DNA of 31,637 nucleotides from UBA1081 sp964454355 (GCA_964454355.1 CAYVTA010000013.1:1-31637), one strand, 5' to 3'. Positions 1-8,182 are shown, numbered from the stretch's first letter. Notes: generated from the sequence alone by a model not told the origin. A program made the numbers and translations.

Positions 1-52
1 CTGTGACCCCCTGCTTGTAAGGCAGATGCTCTCCCAGCTGAGCTATGCTCCC
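1..52 (-). tRNA. tRNA-Val (anticodon UAC), 3' part cut by window edge
   Basis: Read on the minus strand from position 52, the acceptor strand GGGAGCA, a D-arm (GCTC...GAGC) and an anticodon arm with loop CUUACAA are visible, giving anticodon UAC (valine). The anticodon stem UCUGC/GCAGG pairs fully with one U-G. The T-arm and 3' acceptor strand lie beyond the window. A consensus promoter sits about 20 bases upstream. Confidence 0.93.
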
Positions 53-72
53 ATTACCCTTGCGGCTCCAAT

Positions 73-101
73 AATATAACAGATATCAAATCAAAAGTCA
101 A
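73..101 (-). promoter_or_regulatory. sigma-A promoter for tRNA-Val
   Basis: On the minus strand TTGACT (101-96), 17 bases and TATATT (78-73) precede the tRNA 5' end at 52. The predicted start is near 65. The esterase gene reads toward it, and only an A/T-only inverted repeat near 130-148 lies between, so some read-through is possible. Confidence 0.75.
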
Positions 102-152
102 GCGTTTTTTTTAAAATTTTTTAATTTTTTTAAAAAAACTTTTTTTAATCTC

Positions 153-1073
153 TTACAATCCTTTATTTATAGCCATTTTGAGTGTTATAATTTTTTTAAA
201 AAAGTTACAAAACTCATCAATCGCATTGCATCCTGCACCGCTTTCGGGATAAATAACACTAAAAACATGATCAAGTTTTTTTCCTTCATAATCAGGATAA
301 TCTAAAAGTTTTGTTATAACGCCCCTGTTTCTTATGTCATTGGCGGCTTTAAGCGTCTGAGAATGGGCAATAAAATCTCCGCTGCTTGTAATAAGCATTG
401 TCGCAGGAAGCTGACCGAGAGACAAAATACTGTCAAGATTCATAAACATATGCGTTGCTTTATGCATATAGTCTTTGCCCCACATTCTCCTGCCGTAAAC
501 ACCAATCACACCATCATTCATATAAGCAACAGGAGAAATCAGCGTAAGAGCTTTCAATTTCATTTCATAATCGGCAACACCGAAAACTTTTCTTAACTCG
601 GGTGCTGACATCAGAACTGCAGAATATGCGGCAAGCTGTCCGCCGGCAGAGTCACCTACCAACATTATATTATCCATATCACAAGGATATTCCTTTGCAT
701 TTTCGCTTATCCATCTGAGTGCAAAACCGATATCCTGCAACTGTTCGTTTACCGTAACATCGGGAAAAAGTCTGTAACTCATATTAAACACGGCAAATCC
801 TCTCTTTGCCATATTCATACAAAAGTATTTATTAAGCTCCTTATCGCCGTATACCCAACCGCCTCCATGAACATCAATAATAACAGGAAGCTTTCCGGTT
901 GTGTTTTCAGGATAGTACAGATCCATAAGATGATACTTGTTTCCATCATTTATGTAAGCAAGATCACACACTTCAGTTATACCTTCCGGCTTTGTCTGAG
1001 TTGCAAGTCTTGCATTGTCCTCTTTTTCAGTATTATCCCACACAGCCTTGCAGATTTTCGTAAAAAGGTCCAT
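153..1073 (-). CDS. alpha/beta-hydrolase fold esterase (HSL/acetyl-esterase-like)
   Basis: A cytoplasmic 306-residue hydrolase of the alpha/beta-hydrolase fold-3 (hormone-sensitive lipase-like) group. The oxyanion motif HGGGW follows the first core strand at about residues 68-72. The nucleophile elbow GDSAGG (about 140-145) supplies the catalytic Ser. An Asp in the SSGDFIAHS stretch and the His of KLDHVF complete the expected triad. No signal peptide is present. ATG at 1073 is chosen because GAGGTG lies six bases upstream on the minus strand; a GTG three codons earlier overlaps that site and is less likely. The family cleaves short-chain acyl esters; the natural substrate cannot be read from the sequence. 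The gene is monocistronic with its own promoter, divergent from trkA. Confidence 0.88.
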   Translation of the reverse strand: MDLFTKICKAVWDNTEKEDNARLATQTKPEGITEVCDLAYINDGNKYHLMDLYYPENTTGKLPVIIDVHGGGWVYGDKELNKYFCMNMAKRGFAVFNMSYRLFPDVTVNEQLQDIGFALRWISENAKEYPCDMDNIMLVGDSAGGQLAAYSAVLMSAPELRKVFGVADYEMKLKALTLISPVAYMNDGVIGVYGRRMWGKDYMHKATHMFMNLDSILSLGQLPATMLITSSGDFIAHSQTLKAANDIRNRGVITKLLDYPDYEGKKLDHVFSVIYPESGAGCNAIDEFCNFFKKIITLKMAINKGL

Positions 1074-1129
1074 TTGTAACACCTCATATTAAGATGAAAT
1101 CGCTGATACTTTACATTTAATATATTCAA

Positions 1130-1158
1130 AGTATAACAAACAATCAAAATAAAGTCAA
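1130..1158 (-). promoter_or_regulatory. promoter of the esterase gene
   Basis: On the minus strand TTGACT (1158-1153), a 17-base spacer and TATACT (1135-1130). It lies about 57 bases upstream of the esterase ATG, back to back with the trkA promoter. Confidence 0.75.
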
Positions 1159-1176
1159 TTATTACGGATTTAAAGA

Positions 1177-1205
1177 TTGAAATTTAAAATTGGATATGAT
1201 AATAT
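1177..1205 (+). promoter_or_regulatory. promoter of trkA-trkH
   Basis: TTGAAA (1177-1182), 17 bases, TAATAT (1200-1205); TATGAT at 1195-1200 is an alternative -10. GGAGAAACGAAATG gives the ribosome site and start of trkA shortly downstream. Confidence 0.6.
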
Positions 1206-1242
1206 ACAGCTATAAAATTAGATTACTGTATGGAGAAACGAA

Positions 1243-2598
1243 ATGCGTATTGTAATTGTTGGTGACGGCAAAGTAGGAGCGACTTTGGTTGAACATCTCT
1301 CCCAGGAAGAACATGACGTCGTGGTTATTGACCGTAATGCAAAAATTATTGAGCAATTGGTAAATTCCTTTGATGTAATGGGAATATGCGGCAACGGTGC
1401 AAGCTATGAGGTTCTGACAGAAGCGGGAGTTGAAGATGCGAAGTTGTTCATAGCAGCAACCTCCTCGGATGAGCTCAATATTTTAAGCTGTCTCGTAGCT
1501 AAAAAAATCGGTGCAGAAAACACCATTGCTCGAGTCAGAAATCCTGAATATCTGAAACAGATGCACTTCTTTAAAGAAGAGCTGGGACTGAGCTTGGTTG
1601 TAAATCCCGAATACGATGCCGCAAACGAGATTGCAAAGGTTCTGCGTTTCCCCAGTGCAATAAATATTGAAACGTTTTCAAGAGGAAATGTTGACCTGGC
1701 AGAAATAAAAATTTCCGCAAACAATCCTCTTTGTGAAATGGCTGTTTCGGACGTTCCCAACAGATTTAACAACAAGGTTCTTTTCTGTGCAGTTCAGAGA
1801 GGAAGTAATGTGTACATTCCGAAAGGTGATTTTGTTTTTAAAAGCGGAGACAAAATTCACATTACAGCTCCCAGAAGTGAGCTTGTCGGATTTATAAAGA
1901 AATTAGGAATATATAAGCACCGCACGAAGAACATTATGATAATCGGCGGCGGAAAAATGGGTTATTATCTTGCCAGACAGCTTTGTGAAAGCGGCGGTTA
2001 CAACGTTAAGATAATTGAAATAGACAATGCTCGCTGTGAACAATTGTGTTCCATTCTCCCGAATGCAACAATTATAAACGCTGACGGAACTGACAGAGCA
2101 ATACTATACGAACAGGGGCTTGATAAACAGGATGCCTTTGTTGCATTAACAACTATTGATGAAGAAAATATTATCGCTTCAATGTACGCTTCCTCGTTGG
2201 GTATCAGCAAAACTGTTGCAAAGGTCAACAGAGTTTCGTACCAGGTACTTGAAAGCATAGGCATGGACAGTGCATTCTCATCAAAAGCAATCGCAGCAAA
2301 CAGGATAGTCGGATTTGTAAGAGCATTGGAAAATTCAGGTGAATCCAGCGTTCAGACACTCTACAAGCTTGTCGGTGGACAAATTGAAGCTCTTGAATTT
2401 AAAATCACTGCAGACTTCGGGGGTATTGACATTCCGCTTAAAAACCTTAATATTCACAACGATATACTCATTGTCAGCATCACACGACAAAACAAAGTTA
2501 TTTTTCCTGACGGTAACGACCATATTGAACTCGGTGACAATGTAATTGTTGTATCAAAGAGCAAACAGCTCAGAAGTATAAACCAAATTTTTGAATAA
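1243..2598 (+). CDS. trkA: Trk potassium uptake regulatory subunit TrkA
   Basis: A 451-residue peripheral membrane NAD(H)-binding gating subunit for the TrkH channel. Two complete RCK units are visible, the usual full-length TrkA layout. The first begins MRIVIVGDGKVG with the dinucleotide motif GxGxxG at residues 7-12, followed by a TrkA_C part near 150-220. The second begins NIMIIGGGKMG at about 230-240, with its own C-terminal half near 370-450. Acidic residues at the end of the second strand (VIDR, IIEID) fit NAD binding. The start is supported by GGAG upstream. trkH follows after 15 bases, so the pair is an operon. Binding of NADH/NAD and nucleotides to the RCK domains is known to control K+ flux in this family. 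Confidence 0.96.
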   Translation: MRIVIVGDGKVGATLVEHLSQEEHDVVVIDRNAKIIEQLVNSFDVMGICGNGASYEVLTEAGVEDAKLFIAATSSDELNILSCLVAKKIGAENTIARVRNPEYLKQMHFFKEELGLSLVVNPEYDAANEIAKVLRFPSAINIETFSRGNVDLAEIKISANNPLCEMAVSDVPNRFNNKVLFCAVQRGSNVYIPKGDFVFKSGDKIHITAPRSELVGFIKKLGIYKHRTKNIMIIGGGKMGYYLARQLCESGGYNVKIIEIDNARCEQLCSILPNATIINADGTDRAILYEQGLDKQDAFVALTTIDEENIIASMYASSLGISKTVAKVNRVSYQVLESIGMDSAFSSKAIAANRIVGFVRALENSGESSVQTLYKLVGGQIEALEFKITADFGGIDIPLKNLNIHNDILIVSITRQNKVIFPDGNDHIELGDNVIVVSKSKQLRSINQIFE

Positions 2599-2613
2599 GG
2601 CGACTGAAAACAC

Positions 2614-4053
2614 ATGAATTACAAAATGGTTTGCAAGCTTGTAGGACGTTTTTTGATGGTTGAGGCGGCACTCATGCTGCTTCCTTTGGCAGTATCATTT
2701 TACTACAACGAAAATAATTCATATGCATACTTGATCGTTATAGGAATTCTCCTTGCGGTTGGGCTTATTATGAATGTGCCGAAGACTGTGACCAAAAGAA
2801 TATACGCAAAAGAAGGCTTTGTTATCGTTGCAATGTCATGGATACTCATGTCAGTTTTCGGAGCATTGCCTTTTACTGTTTCCGGAGCAATTCCGTCATA
2901 CATTGACGCTTTATTTGAAACAGTCTCCGGCTTCACAACAACGGGAGCATCAATTCTTACTGATATCGAAGCACTGCCAAACAGTCTGCTGTTCTGGCGT
3001 TCCTTTACACATTGGATAGGCGGCATGGGTGTTATTGTATTTGTTCTTGCAATTCTCCCACAAAAGGAAATGCAGTCAATGCATATCATGCGAGCAGAGG
3101 TTCCCGGTCCCACCGTAGGAAAACTGGTTTCAAAAACAAGAGCAACAGCTCGTATTCTGTATAAAATCTATACTGTAATGACCGTTGCACAAATTTTCGC
3201 TTTAAAGCTTTGCGGGTTATCATTCTTTGACAGCATTACCACCGCTTTTGCAACAGCAGGTACAGGCGGATTTTCCGTCAAAAATACAAGTATAGCATTT
3301 TATGATAATATTGCCGCTGAAATTGTCATAACGGTGTTCATGTTTCTTTTCGGTATCAACTTCAACCTGTTCTATCTTATGATAATAAAACAGTTCAAGC
3401 GAATATTTAAAAGTGAAGAGCTGTGGGCATATATCGGAATTATCGTTGCAAGTATCATAGTTATAACTATAGATATCTACCCACTGATAGGCTCCGTAGG
3501 GGAAGCTTTGAGAGAATCCGGTTTTCAGGTAGTATCCGTAATAACAACAACCGGTTTTTTCACTGCAGATTACACCTTGTGGCCGACATTTTCCCAGTTT
3601 GTAATTCTGCTGTTAATGTTCACGGGAGCGTGTACAGGTTCAACAGGCGGTGGCTTGAAAGTCGGCAGACTTATTATACTTATAAAAACAGGTATCCGTC
3701 AGTTAAGGCGTGCAATAAATCCCAAAAGTGTCAAATGTATTAAACTTGACGGCACAGTACTGGAAAACGAAGTCATTTCAAGCACCTCGGCATATTTTCT
3801 TATTTATATGCTGACAATCGGTGTTTCCACACTGATCATTTCCTTTAATGACTTTGATATTATGACATCTCTTTCATCTGTCATAACCTGTATAAACAAT
3901 GTCGGACCCGGTTTCGGAGATATCAGTCCTGTTGATAATTTTTCAATTTTTTCTGACTTTTCAAAGATCGTATTAAGTTTGAATATGCTTATCGGCAGAC
4001 TTGAAATATTCCCTATGCTAATATTGGCAATGCCGTCAACATGGAGAAATTAA
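2614..4053 (+). CDS. trkH: Trk potassium channel/transporter subunit TrkH
   Basis: A 479-residue integral membrane K+-conducting subunit of the TrkH/KtrB superfamily. Four selectivity-filter pore loops can be read in order: VSGFTTTGASI (about 107-117), TAGTGGFS (about 214-221), VITTTGFF (about 310-317) and NNVGPGFGD (about 428-436). The hydrophobic segments between them fit the four M1-P-M2 repeats, and the amino end (MNYKMVCKLVGRFLMVEAAL) is the typical family start. The ribosome site before the ATG is weak, so translation may be partly coupled to trkA 15 bases upstream. A strong intrinsic terminator lies just after the stop. It takes up potassium with TrkA. Confidence 0.96.
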   Translation: MNYKMVCKLVGRFLMVEAALMLLPLAVSFYYNENNSYAYLIVIGILLAVGLIMNVPKTVTKRIYAKEGFVIVAMSWILMSVFGALPFTVSGAIPSYIDALFETVSGFTTTGASILTDIEALPNSLLFWRSFTHWIGGMGVIVFVLAILPQKEMQSMHIMRAEVPGPTVGKLVSKTRATARILYKIYTVMTVAQIFALKLCGLSFFDSITTAFATAGTGGFSVKNTSIAFYDNIAAEIVITVFMFLFGINFNLFYLMIIKQFKRIFKSEELWAYIGIIVASIIVITIDIYPLIGSVGEALRESGFQVVSVITTTGFFTADYTLWPTFSQFVILLLMFTGACTGSTGGGLKVGRLIILIKTGIRQLRRAINPKSVKCIKLDGTVLENEVISSTSAYFLIYMLTIGVSTLIISFNDFDIMTSLSSVITCINNVGPGFGDISPVDNFSIFSDFSKIVLSLNMLIGRLEIFPMLILAMPSTWRN

Positions 4054-4073
4054 TCATATGCTTAAAAAAGATT

Positions 4074-4109
4074 AAAGTTTCTGATTTTTTCAGGAACTTT
4101 TTTTATTTT
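4074..4109 (+). terminator. intrinsic terminator of trkAH
   Basis: AAAGTTTCTGA (4074-4084) pairs with TCAGGAACTTT (4090-4100), eleven pairs including one T-G, around a five-T loop. A T-rich tract (TTTTATTTT) follows. It separates trkAH from the acyltransferase operon and argues against a start for that operon inside trkH. Confidence 0.85.
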
Positions 4110-4181
4110 AGCTGTATATTGTACGCCCAAACGGGTGAAGAATTAAGGAGAACGAATAAAATCAAGAAAAAGAGGGATTTT

Positions 4182-4793
4182 ATGAACAAGGGCAAATTTG
4201 TCAGCGAGCCTATTTTGTACCGTACACTTAAGCCTTTGGTTATTTTTCTTTTCAAGCTTGTTTTCAGACCGAAAATTACGGGCAAAGAAAACATTCCGCA
4301 GAACGGAGCGGCGATACTTGCAGGTAATCATACAGAGTTTTGGGATTGCTTTGCAGTAATAGCCAGCACACGCAGATGCGTTCATTTCATGGCAAAATCA
4401 GAGCTGTTTTCAAACCCTTTTACCTCACGCTTTTTTACTGCTGCAGGGCTGATTTCCGTCAACAGAAAACAGAAAGACAAAAATGCACTTGTATCCGCAG
4501 AAACATACCTAAAAAAAGGATGCATCGTAGGAATCTTTCCGGAGGGAACAACCAATAAAACCACTGCTCCTCTTCTTGAGTTCAAACTGGGCAGTGTAAA
4601 AATGGCTCACGACACAAACACCGTTATCGTTCCTTTCACAATAAACGGAAAATACGTTCCATTTAAAAATAGTATAGAAATCATCTTTCAAAAACCTTAC
4701 AGAACAGCAACGGATGATCTTAAAAACGAAAACCGGATACTCAGGGAAAAAGTACTTACAAATTTACAGAAACAAGGTGTTAATAATGTATAA
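4182..4793 (+). CDS. PlsC-like lysophospholipid acyltransferase (first copy)
   Basis: A 203-residue protein of the LPLAT/PlsC family, which transfers an acyl group from acyl-CoA or acyl-ACP to lysophosphatidate or a related acceptor at the membrane. It shows the catalytic HX4D motif in NHTEFWD (His50, Asp55) and the acceptor-binding FPEGT motif at about 119-123. A hydrophobic stretch near residues 15-28 may anchor it. The frame is open from 4041, but that would overlap trkH and translate through its terminator. ATG 4182 has AGAGGGA just upstream and gives the normal family length. The acyl-ligase gene starts eight bases before this stop. The second PlsC copy, downstream of the ligase, shares the GKENIP segment, so the two look like paralogues. 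Confidence 0.9.
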   Translation: MNKGKFVSEPILYRTLKPLVIFLFKLVFRPKITGKENIPQNGAAILAGNHTEFWDCFAVIASTRRCVHFMAKSELFSNPFTSRFFTAAGLISVNRKQKDKNALVSAETYLKKGCIVGIFPEGTTNKTTAPLLEFKLGSVKMAHDTNTVIVPFTINGKYVPFKNSIEIIFQKPYRTATDDLKNENRILREKVLTNLQKQGVNNV

Positions 4794-6501
4794 GAACAAT
4801 CACAATCCTCTATTTGATTATGAAAACAAAACCTCTGAATTAGGCTTTGATATACCTGATGTCTCAATGTTTGGTATGCTGAAATTCTCCGCAAAAGCTC
4901 ACCCCGATGCACAGGCAATTGACTATTTCGGCAAAAAATTCACTTACGGTGAACTGATAAAAAAAGTTGAGAAAATATCGGACTGTTATCACGGCATTGG
5001 CGTAAAGAAAGGTGATATCGTTACTATTATCATGCCAAACACGCCCGAAGCCGTTATAAGCATTTACGCCCTTAACCGTATCGGTGCGGTTGCTAATATA
5101 ATCCATCCGCTTTCTGCCCGGGAAGAGATTAAAAATTATATCAATTCCTCCGACAGCAAGACGGTGCTTTGTCTTGACTCATGCTGTGACAAGCTCAAAA
5201 ATGTAATAAATGAAACTAAAGTACACAGAGTAATTTCTGCATCTCCTACCCAAACACTACCGGAAGCAATGAAGCTGCTTATAAAAATTAAAAACATCGC
5301 AAAGAAGAGTAACAAAGAAACAGACAGCAGATTTATTTGCTGGAGCGATTTTATAAAAATGGGCAAAAAGGCATCCGAATACCTTCCGCAGGACAAAGAG
5401 AATATCGCACCTGCTATCATTCTTCACAGCGGAGGCACAACAGGTACACCAAAGGATATTATGCTGACAAACCGCAATTTCAACGCTTTCGGTATGCAGT
5501 CCGTGCTGACTTTGCGTGATGTTGAAGCCGGAGACAAAATTCTTGCAATACTTCCTATTTTTCACGGCTTCGGACTGGGAGTGTGCGTACACGTCTGCTT
5601 CTGCTTCGGTGCCTGCTCGGTGCTGATTCCTCAATTTGATTCCAAAAAGTTTGCAAGCATTCTCAAAAAGCATAAGCCTACAATGCTTTTCGGCGTTCCC
5701 ACGCTTTATGAAGCTCTTATCAAAGCAAAGGGAACGGAAAATATGGACTTTTCATTTCTTAAATACGCAGTCAGCGGAGGAGATTCGCTTCCTGCAAAGC
5801 TTGAGGAAAGTGTCAATGAATTTTTAAAAAATCATAATTCTACTGTCAAAATATGCGAAGGCTACGGCATGACTGAGGGTCTGGCAGCACTGAGTCTTTC
5901 AGTAGGAAAAGCATACAAATCAGGAACTATCGGAAAACCGCTTGTGGGTAACAGAATGTGCGTTGTTGAACCGGGAACGATAAATGAATTACCGTCAAAT
6001 TCGGACGGAGAGCTGTGTGTATGCGGTCCCACGGTAATGCCGGGTTACAGAAATAATCCCGATGAAACACTTAACACATTAAGACTTCATAAGGACGGCA
6101 GAGTATGGCTGCACACAGGTGATATGGCATCAATTGATGAGGACGGTTTCATACACTACAAATTAAGAATCAAGAGAATGATCATTTCATCAGGCTTCAA
6201 TGTTTTTCCCACGCAAATAGAACAAGTGATTGAAGAATTGGACTTTGTTGAAAAATGCGTTGCTGTCCCAATCCCTCATCAATACAAAAAGGAAGTACCG
6301 AAAGCATATATAATACTCAAGGAAGGAAAAGAAAAAACAAAAGAAACGGAAAATGAGATACGTAATCACTGCGAAAAAAAGCTTGCACATCACAGCATTC
6401 CATATAAATATGAATTTGTCGAAGTTATGCCAAAAACACCTTTTAACAAAATAGACTTCATGAAGCTTCAAAAAGACAGTGCAAAGGAGGCTGTATCCTA
6501 A
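4786..6501 (+). CDS. AMP-forming acyl-CoA/acyl-ACP synthetase
   Basis: A 571-residue member of the ANL adenylate-forming superfamily that activates a carboxylate, probably a fatty acid, via an acyl-adenylate. Visible motifs are the phosphate loop SGGTTGTPK (215-223), YGMTEG (360-365), the ATP-ribose Asp in HTGD (443-446), the hinge region IKRMIISSGFNVFP (462-475) and the C-terminal catalytic lysine in PKTPFNK (Lys555). That last motif has Asn where Gly is usual. ATG 4786 is chosen because AAGGTG lies six bases upstream and it overlaps the acyltransferase stop by eight bases. The open frame extends 72 bases further up, inside plsC. The stop shares one base with the next ATG. Lying between two PlsC-like genes, it could feed them activated acyl groups, like a split Aas-type system. 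Confidence 0.9.
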   Translation: MYKNNHNPLFDYENKTSELGFDIPDVSMFGMLKFSAKAHPDAQAIDYFGKKFTYGELIKKVEKISDCYHGIGVKKGDIVTIIMPNTPEAVISIYALNRIGAVANIIHPLSAREEIKNYINSSDSKTVLCLDSCCDKLKNVINETKVHRVISASPTQTLPEAMKLLIKIKNIAKKSNKETDSRFICWSDFIKMGKKASEYLPQDKENIAPAIILHSGGTTGTPKDIMLTNRNFNAFGMQSVLTLRDVEAGDKILAILPIFHGFGLGVCVHVCFCFGACSVLIPQFDSKKFASILKKHKPTMLFGVPTLYEALIKAKGTENMDFSFLKYAVSGGDSLPAKLEESVNEFLKNHNSTVKICEGYGMTEGLAALSLSVGKAYKSGTIGKPLVGNRMCVVEPGTINELPSNSDGELCVCGPTVMPGYRNNPDETLNTLRLHKDGRVWLHTGDMASIDEDGFIHYKLRIKRMIISSGFNVFPTQIEQVIEELDFVEKCVAVPIPHQYKKEVPKAYIILKEGKEKTKETENEIRNHCEKKLAHHSIPYKYEFVEVMPKTPFNKIDFMKLQKDSAKEAVS

Positions 6502-7163
6502 TGGATAAAAAAACAAAAATAAGCTACACTCTTATCACAACAGCCCTCAAGCCAATTTTCAAATTTTGGTACAATCCTCATATTATCGGAAAAGAAAACA
6601 TCCCCAAAAAAGGGGGTGTAGTAATTGCCTGCAATCACAAGCATATCATGGATCAGTGCCTGACTGTATGTGCAACACATCGACCGATAAGCTATATGGC
6701 AAAAAGTGAATATTTCAGCGGCCATTTTGCCCGTTTTTTTAAGCTTACGGGGTGTATATGCGTAAACAGAAACGGAGATGATGAGGCAGCAAAGCTTGAA
6801 GCAAATGAAGTTTTGAAAAAGGGCGATGCACTGGGGATTTTCCCGGAAGGCACAAGAAACAAAACAGATGACATTCTAATGCCTTTCAAATACGGTGCTG
6901 CTTCTCTTGCCTGCAAAAACAATGCTATGATACTTCCTGTTGCGGTAACGGGCGATTACTGTTTCAGAAGCAAAACTCTCTGTGTCAGAATAGGAAAACC
7001 ATTCAGTGCTAAAGACATGACGATACAAGCGGTCAATGAAAAGCTATACAGTGAAATACTGAATCTGATTTTTGAAAATCTGAAAGACGGTTTTGGCTCT
7101 GTAAACGAATATATTAAAGCGGAAAATCTTATCGACAACACTTCTTTTCCGAAAAATGCATAA
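6501..7163 (+). CDS. PlsC-like lysophospholipid acyltransferase (second copy)
   Basis: A 220-residue LPLAT/PlsC-family acyltransferase. HX4D is NHKHIMD (His46, Asp51) and the acceptor motif is FPEGTRNK (114-121). The amino part (ISYTLITTALKPIFKFWY) is hydrophobic and probably membrane-associated. The start ATG overlaps the ligase stop (TAATG) and has a near-perfect AAAGGAGG upstream, so it is the last gene of a translationally coupled three-gene operon. It differs from the first copy around the active site (KHIMDQC against TEFWDCF), which suggests different acceptors or positions. A bidirectional-looking hairpin follows the stop directly. Confidence 0.9.
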   Translation: MDKKTKISYTLITTALKPIFKFWYNPHIIGKENIPKKGGVVIACNHKHIMDQCLTVCATHRPISYMAKSEYFSGHFARFFKLTGCICVNRNGDDEAAKLEANEVLKKGDALGIFPEGTRNKTDDILMPFKYGAASLACKNNAMILPVAVTGDYCFRSKTLCVRIGKPFSAKDMTIQAVNEKLYSEILNLIFENLKDGFGSVNEYIKAENLIDNTSFPKNA

Positions 7164-7206
7164 AAACAAAGATAAGTACTTTTTTACGGTACTTATCTCT
7201 GTTTTT
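7163..7206 (+). terminator. terminator of the acyltransferase/ligase operon
   Basis: GATAAGTAC (7171-7179) pairs perfectly with GTACTTATC (7189-7197). The stem extends outward through A/T-rich pairs with one mismatch to about 7163/7206. T tracts on the right (plus strand) and A tracts on the left make it usable on both strands. Confidence 0.85.
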
Positions 7207-7230
7207 GATTTGGGTGTGAGAAAAAAGCCG
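7163..7230 (-). ncRNA. candidate small RNA between a consensus promoter and a terminator
   Basis: A minus-strand TTGACA-17-TATAAT promoter at 7264-7236 would start transcription near 7229. About 35 bases later the transcript meets the strong hairpin at 7197-7171, followed on this strand by TTTGTTTTT. The expected product is a terminated RNA of about 65 nt without a convincing reading frame. This is an inference from promoter plus terminator only. Confidence 0.35.
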
Positions 7231-7235
7231 TATTT

Positions 7236-7264
7236 ATTATATATTAATTGACAAATTTTGTCAA
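7236..7264 (-). promoter_or_regulatory. perfect-consensus minus-strand promoter with palindromic -35
   Basis: On the minus strand TTGACA (7264-7259), 17 bases and TATAAT (7241-7236), all consensus. The -35 is one arm of a 17-base perfect inverted repeat (TTGACAAATTTTGTCAA, 7248-7264) that could be an operator. No gene lies on this strand downstream before the terminator. Confidence 0.55.
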
Positions 7265-7346
7265 TAGTTATTCAATAAGCAAAAATCTTACTATTTATCA
7301 ACCCACTGCCCCCAATCTTGGGTGAAAGGTGTTTCTTTATATAAGC

Positions 7347-7372
7347 AAATTGCTCACAAAAGCGAGCAATTT
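7347..7372. repeat. inverted repeat upstream of comF-like gene
   Basis: AAATTGCTC (7347-7355) and GAGCAATTT (7364-7372) form a perfect nine-base-pair stem with an eight-base loop. It lies upstream of the comF promoter and lacks a T tract, so it is not a standard terminator. It may be an operator or an RNA hairpin. The rest of 7207-7396 shows no gene. Confidence 0.45.
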
Positions 7373-7396
7373 CCCACATATTAAAAAATTTTTCTA

Positions 7397-7425
7397 TTGA
7401 AACAATAATAAAAATGCTATATAAT
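7397..7425 (+). promoter_or_regulatory. promoter of the comF-like gene
   Basis: TTGAAA (7397-7402), 17 bases, TATAAT (7420-7425). Transcription should begin near 7432, leaving only a very short leader before the GTG start at 7443. Confidence 0.75.
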
Positions 7426-7442
7426 TTTCACGGTGACAAAAT

Positions 7443-8171
7443 GTGATTAAAAACGAGATTTCTCAACAGCTCGATCTGTTCAGAGCGGGAATATTTCCTG
7501 ACAGATGCTGTTTCTGTAACGAACCAATTGAATACAAAACAGAAATATGCCCCTCGTGTCGTGAAAAGGTCAAAAAAATTGAACGTCCTCGCTGTTTTGC
7601 CTGCGGAACCAGCAAGAAGGACTGCAATTGCAAAGGTAAAGCTAATTTTTACAACGGTATCACAGGACCTTATTTTTACAAAGGACTGGTAAAAGACGGA
7701 ATTATAAGATGGAAATACGGCGAAGCTGCACACTCGGTTCAGTTTTTTGCAAAAGAAATTGCAAACTGCATAAAAGAAGACTTTGGGCACATCAGATTTG
7801 ATGCTGTTACATTCATTCCCCAAACTAAAAAGGAACAAATGGAAAAAGGATATAACCAGAGTGAGCTACTTGCTGCAGAAGTGGGCAATCGGCTGAATAT
7901 TCCGAACAACTCACTAATTAAAAAGCTATTTGATACTCAGCGTCAGCACGATCTGCCTCTGTATTTACGCAGCGGAAATGTTTTCGGTGTATTCGGATGT
8001 GGGGACAAAAATGCCGTAAGCGGAAAAACGATTTTACTTATTGATGACATTAAAACTTCGGGAAAAACACTCAACGAATGTGCAAAGGTGCTTCATCTTA
8101 ACGATACCGCAGAGGTTTACTGTGCAGTTATAGCGTTGAGTGACAACCAAAGTAAAAATAAAAAACCGTAG
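7443..8171 (+). CDS. comF: ComF-family phosphoribosyltransferase-like protein
   Basis: A 242-residue cytoplasmic protein with the ComF layout. The N-terminal zinc-ribbon part has paired cysteines (CCFC, CPSC, CFAC, CNC) within the first 60 residues. The type I phosphoribosyltransferase domain follows, with the PRPP-binding signature LLIDDIKTSGKT at about 199-210. In naturally competent bacteria ComF acts with the DNA-uptake machinery; in many Clostridia the role is unclear. No comFA helicase or other competence gene lies beside it. The start is GTG at 7443 after GGTGA; an ATG two bases earlier is immediately stopped by TGA. It stands alone behind its own promoter. Confidence 0.88.
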   Translation: MIKNEISQQLDLFRAGIFPDRCCFCNEPIEYKTEICPSCREKVKKIERPRCFACGTSKKDCNCKGKANFYNGITGPYFYKGLVKDGIIRWKYGEAAHSVQFFAKEIANCIKEDFGHIRFDAVTFIPQTKKEQMEKGYNQSELLAAEVGNRLNIPNNSLIKKLFDTQRQHDLPLYLRSGNVFGVFGCGDKNAVSGKTILLIDDIKTSGKTLNECAKVLHLNDTAEVYCAVIALSDNQSKNKKP

Positions 8172-8182
8172 CTTATTTTTTC

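Noticed and set aside
130..148. A/T-only inverted repeat after the esterase stop
   Set aside because: All A and T pairs, too weak and too common in this AT-rich DNA to call a terminator with confidence.
363..596. Plus-strand frame opposite the esterase
   Set aside because: Antisense shadow of a clear gene, low-complexity translation, no ribosome site.
4041..4181. Extended N-terminus of the first acyltransferase, overlapping trkH
   Set aside because: It would translate through the trkH terminator hairpin, has no ribosome site and exceeds the family length; ATG 4182 has AGAGGGA.
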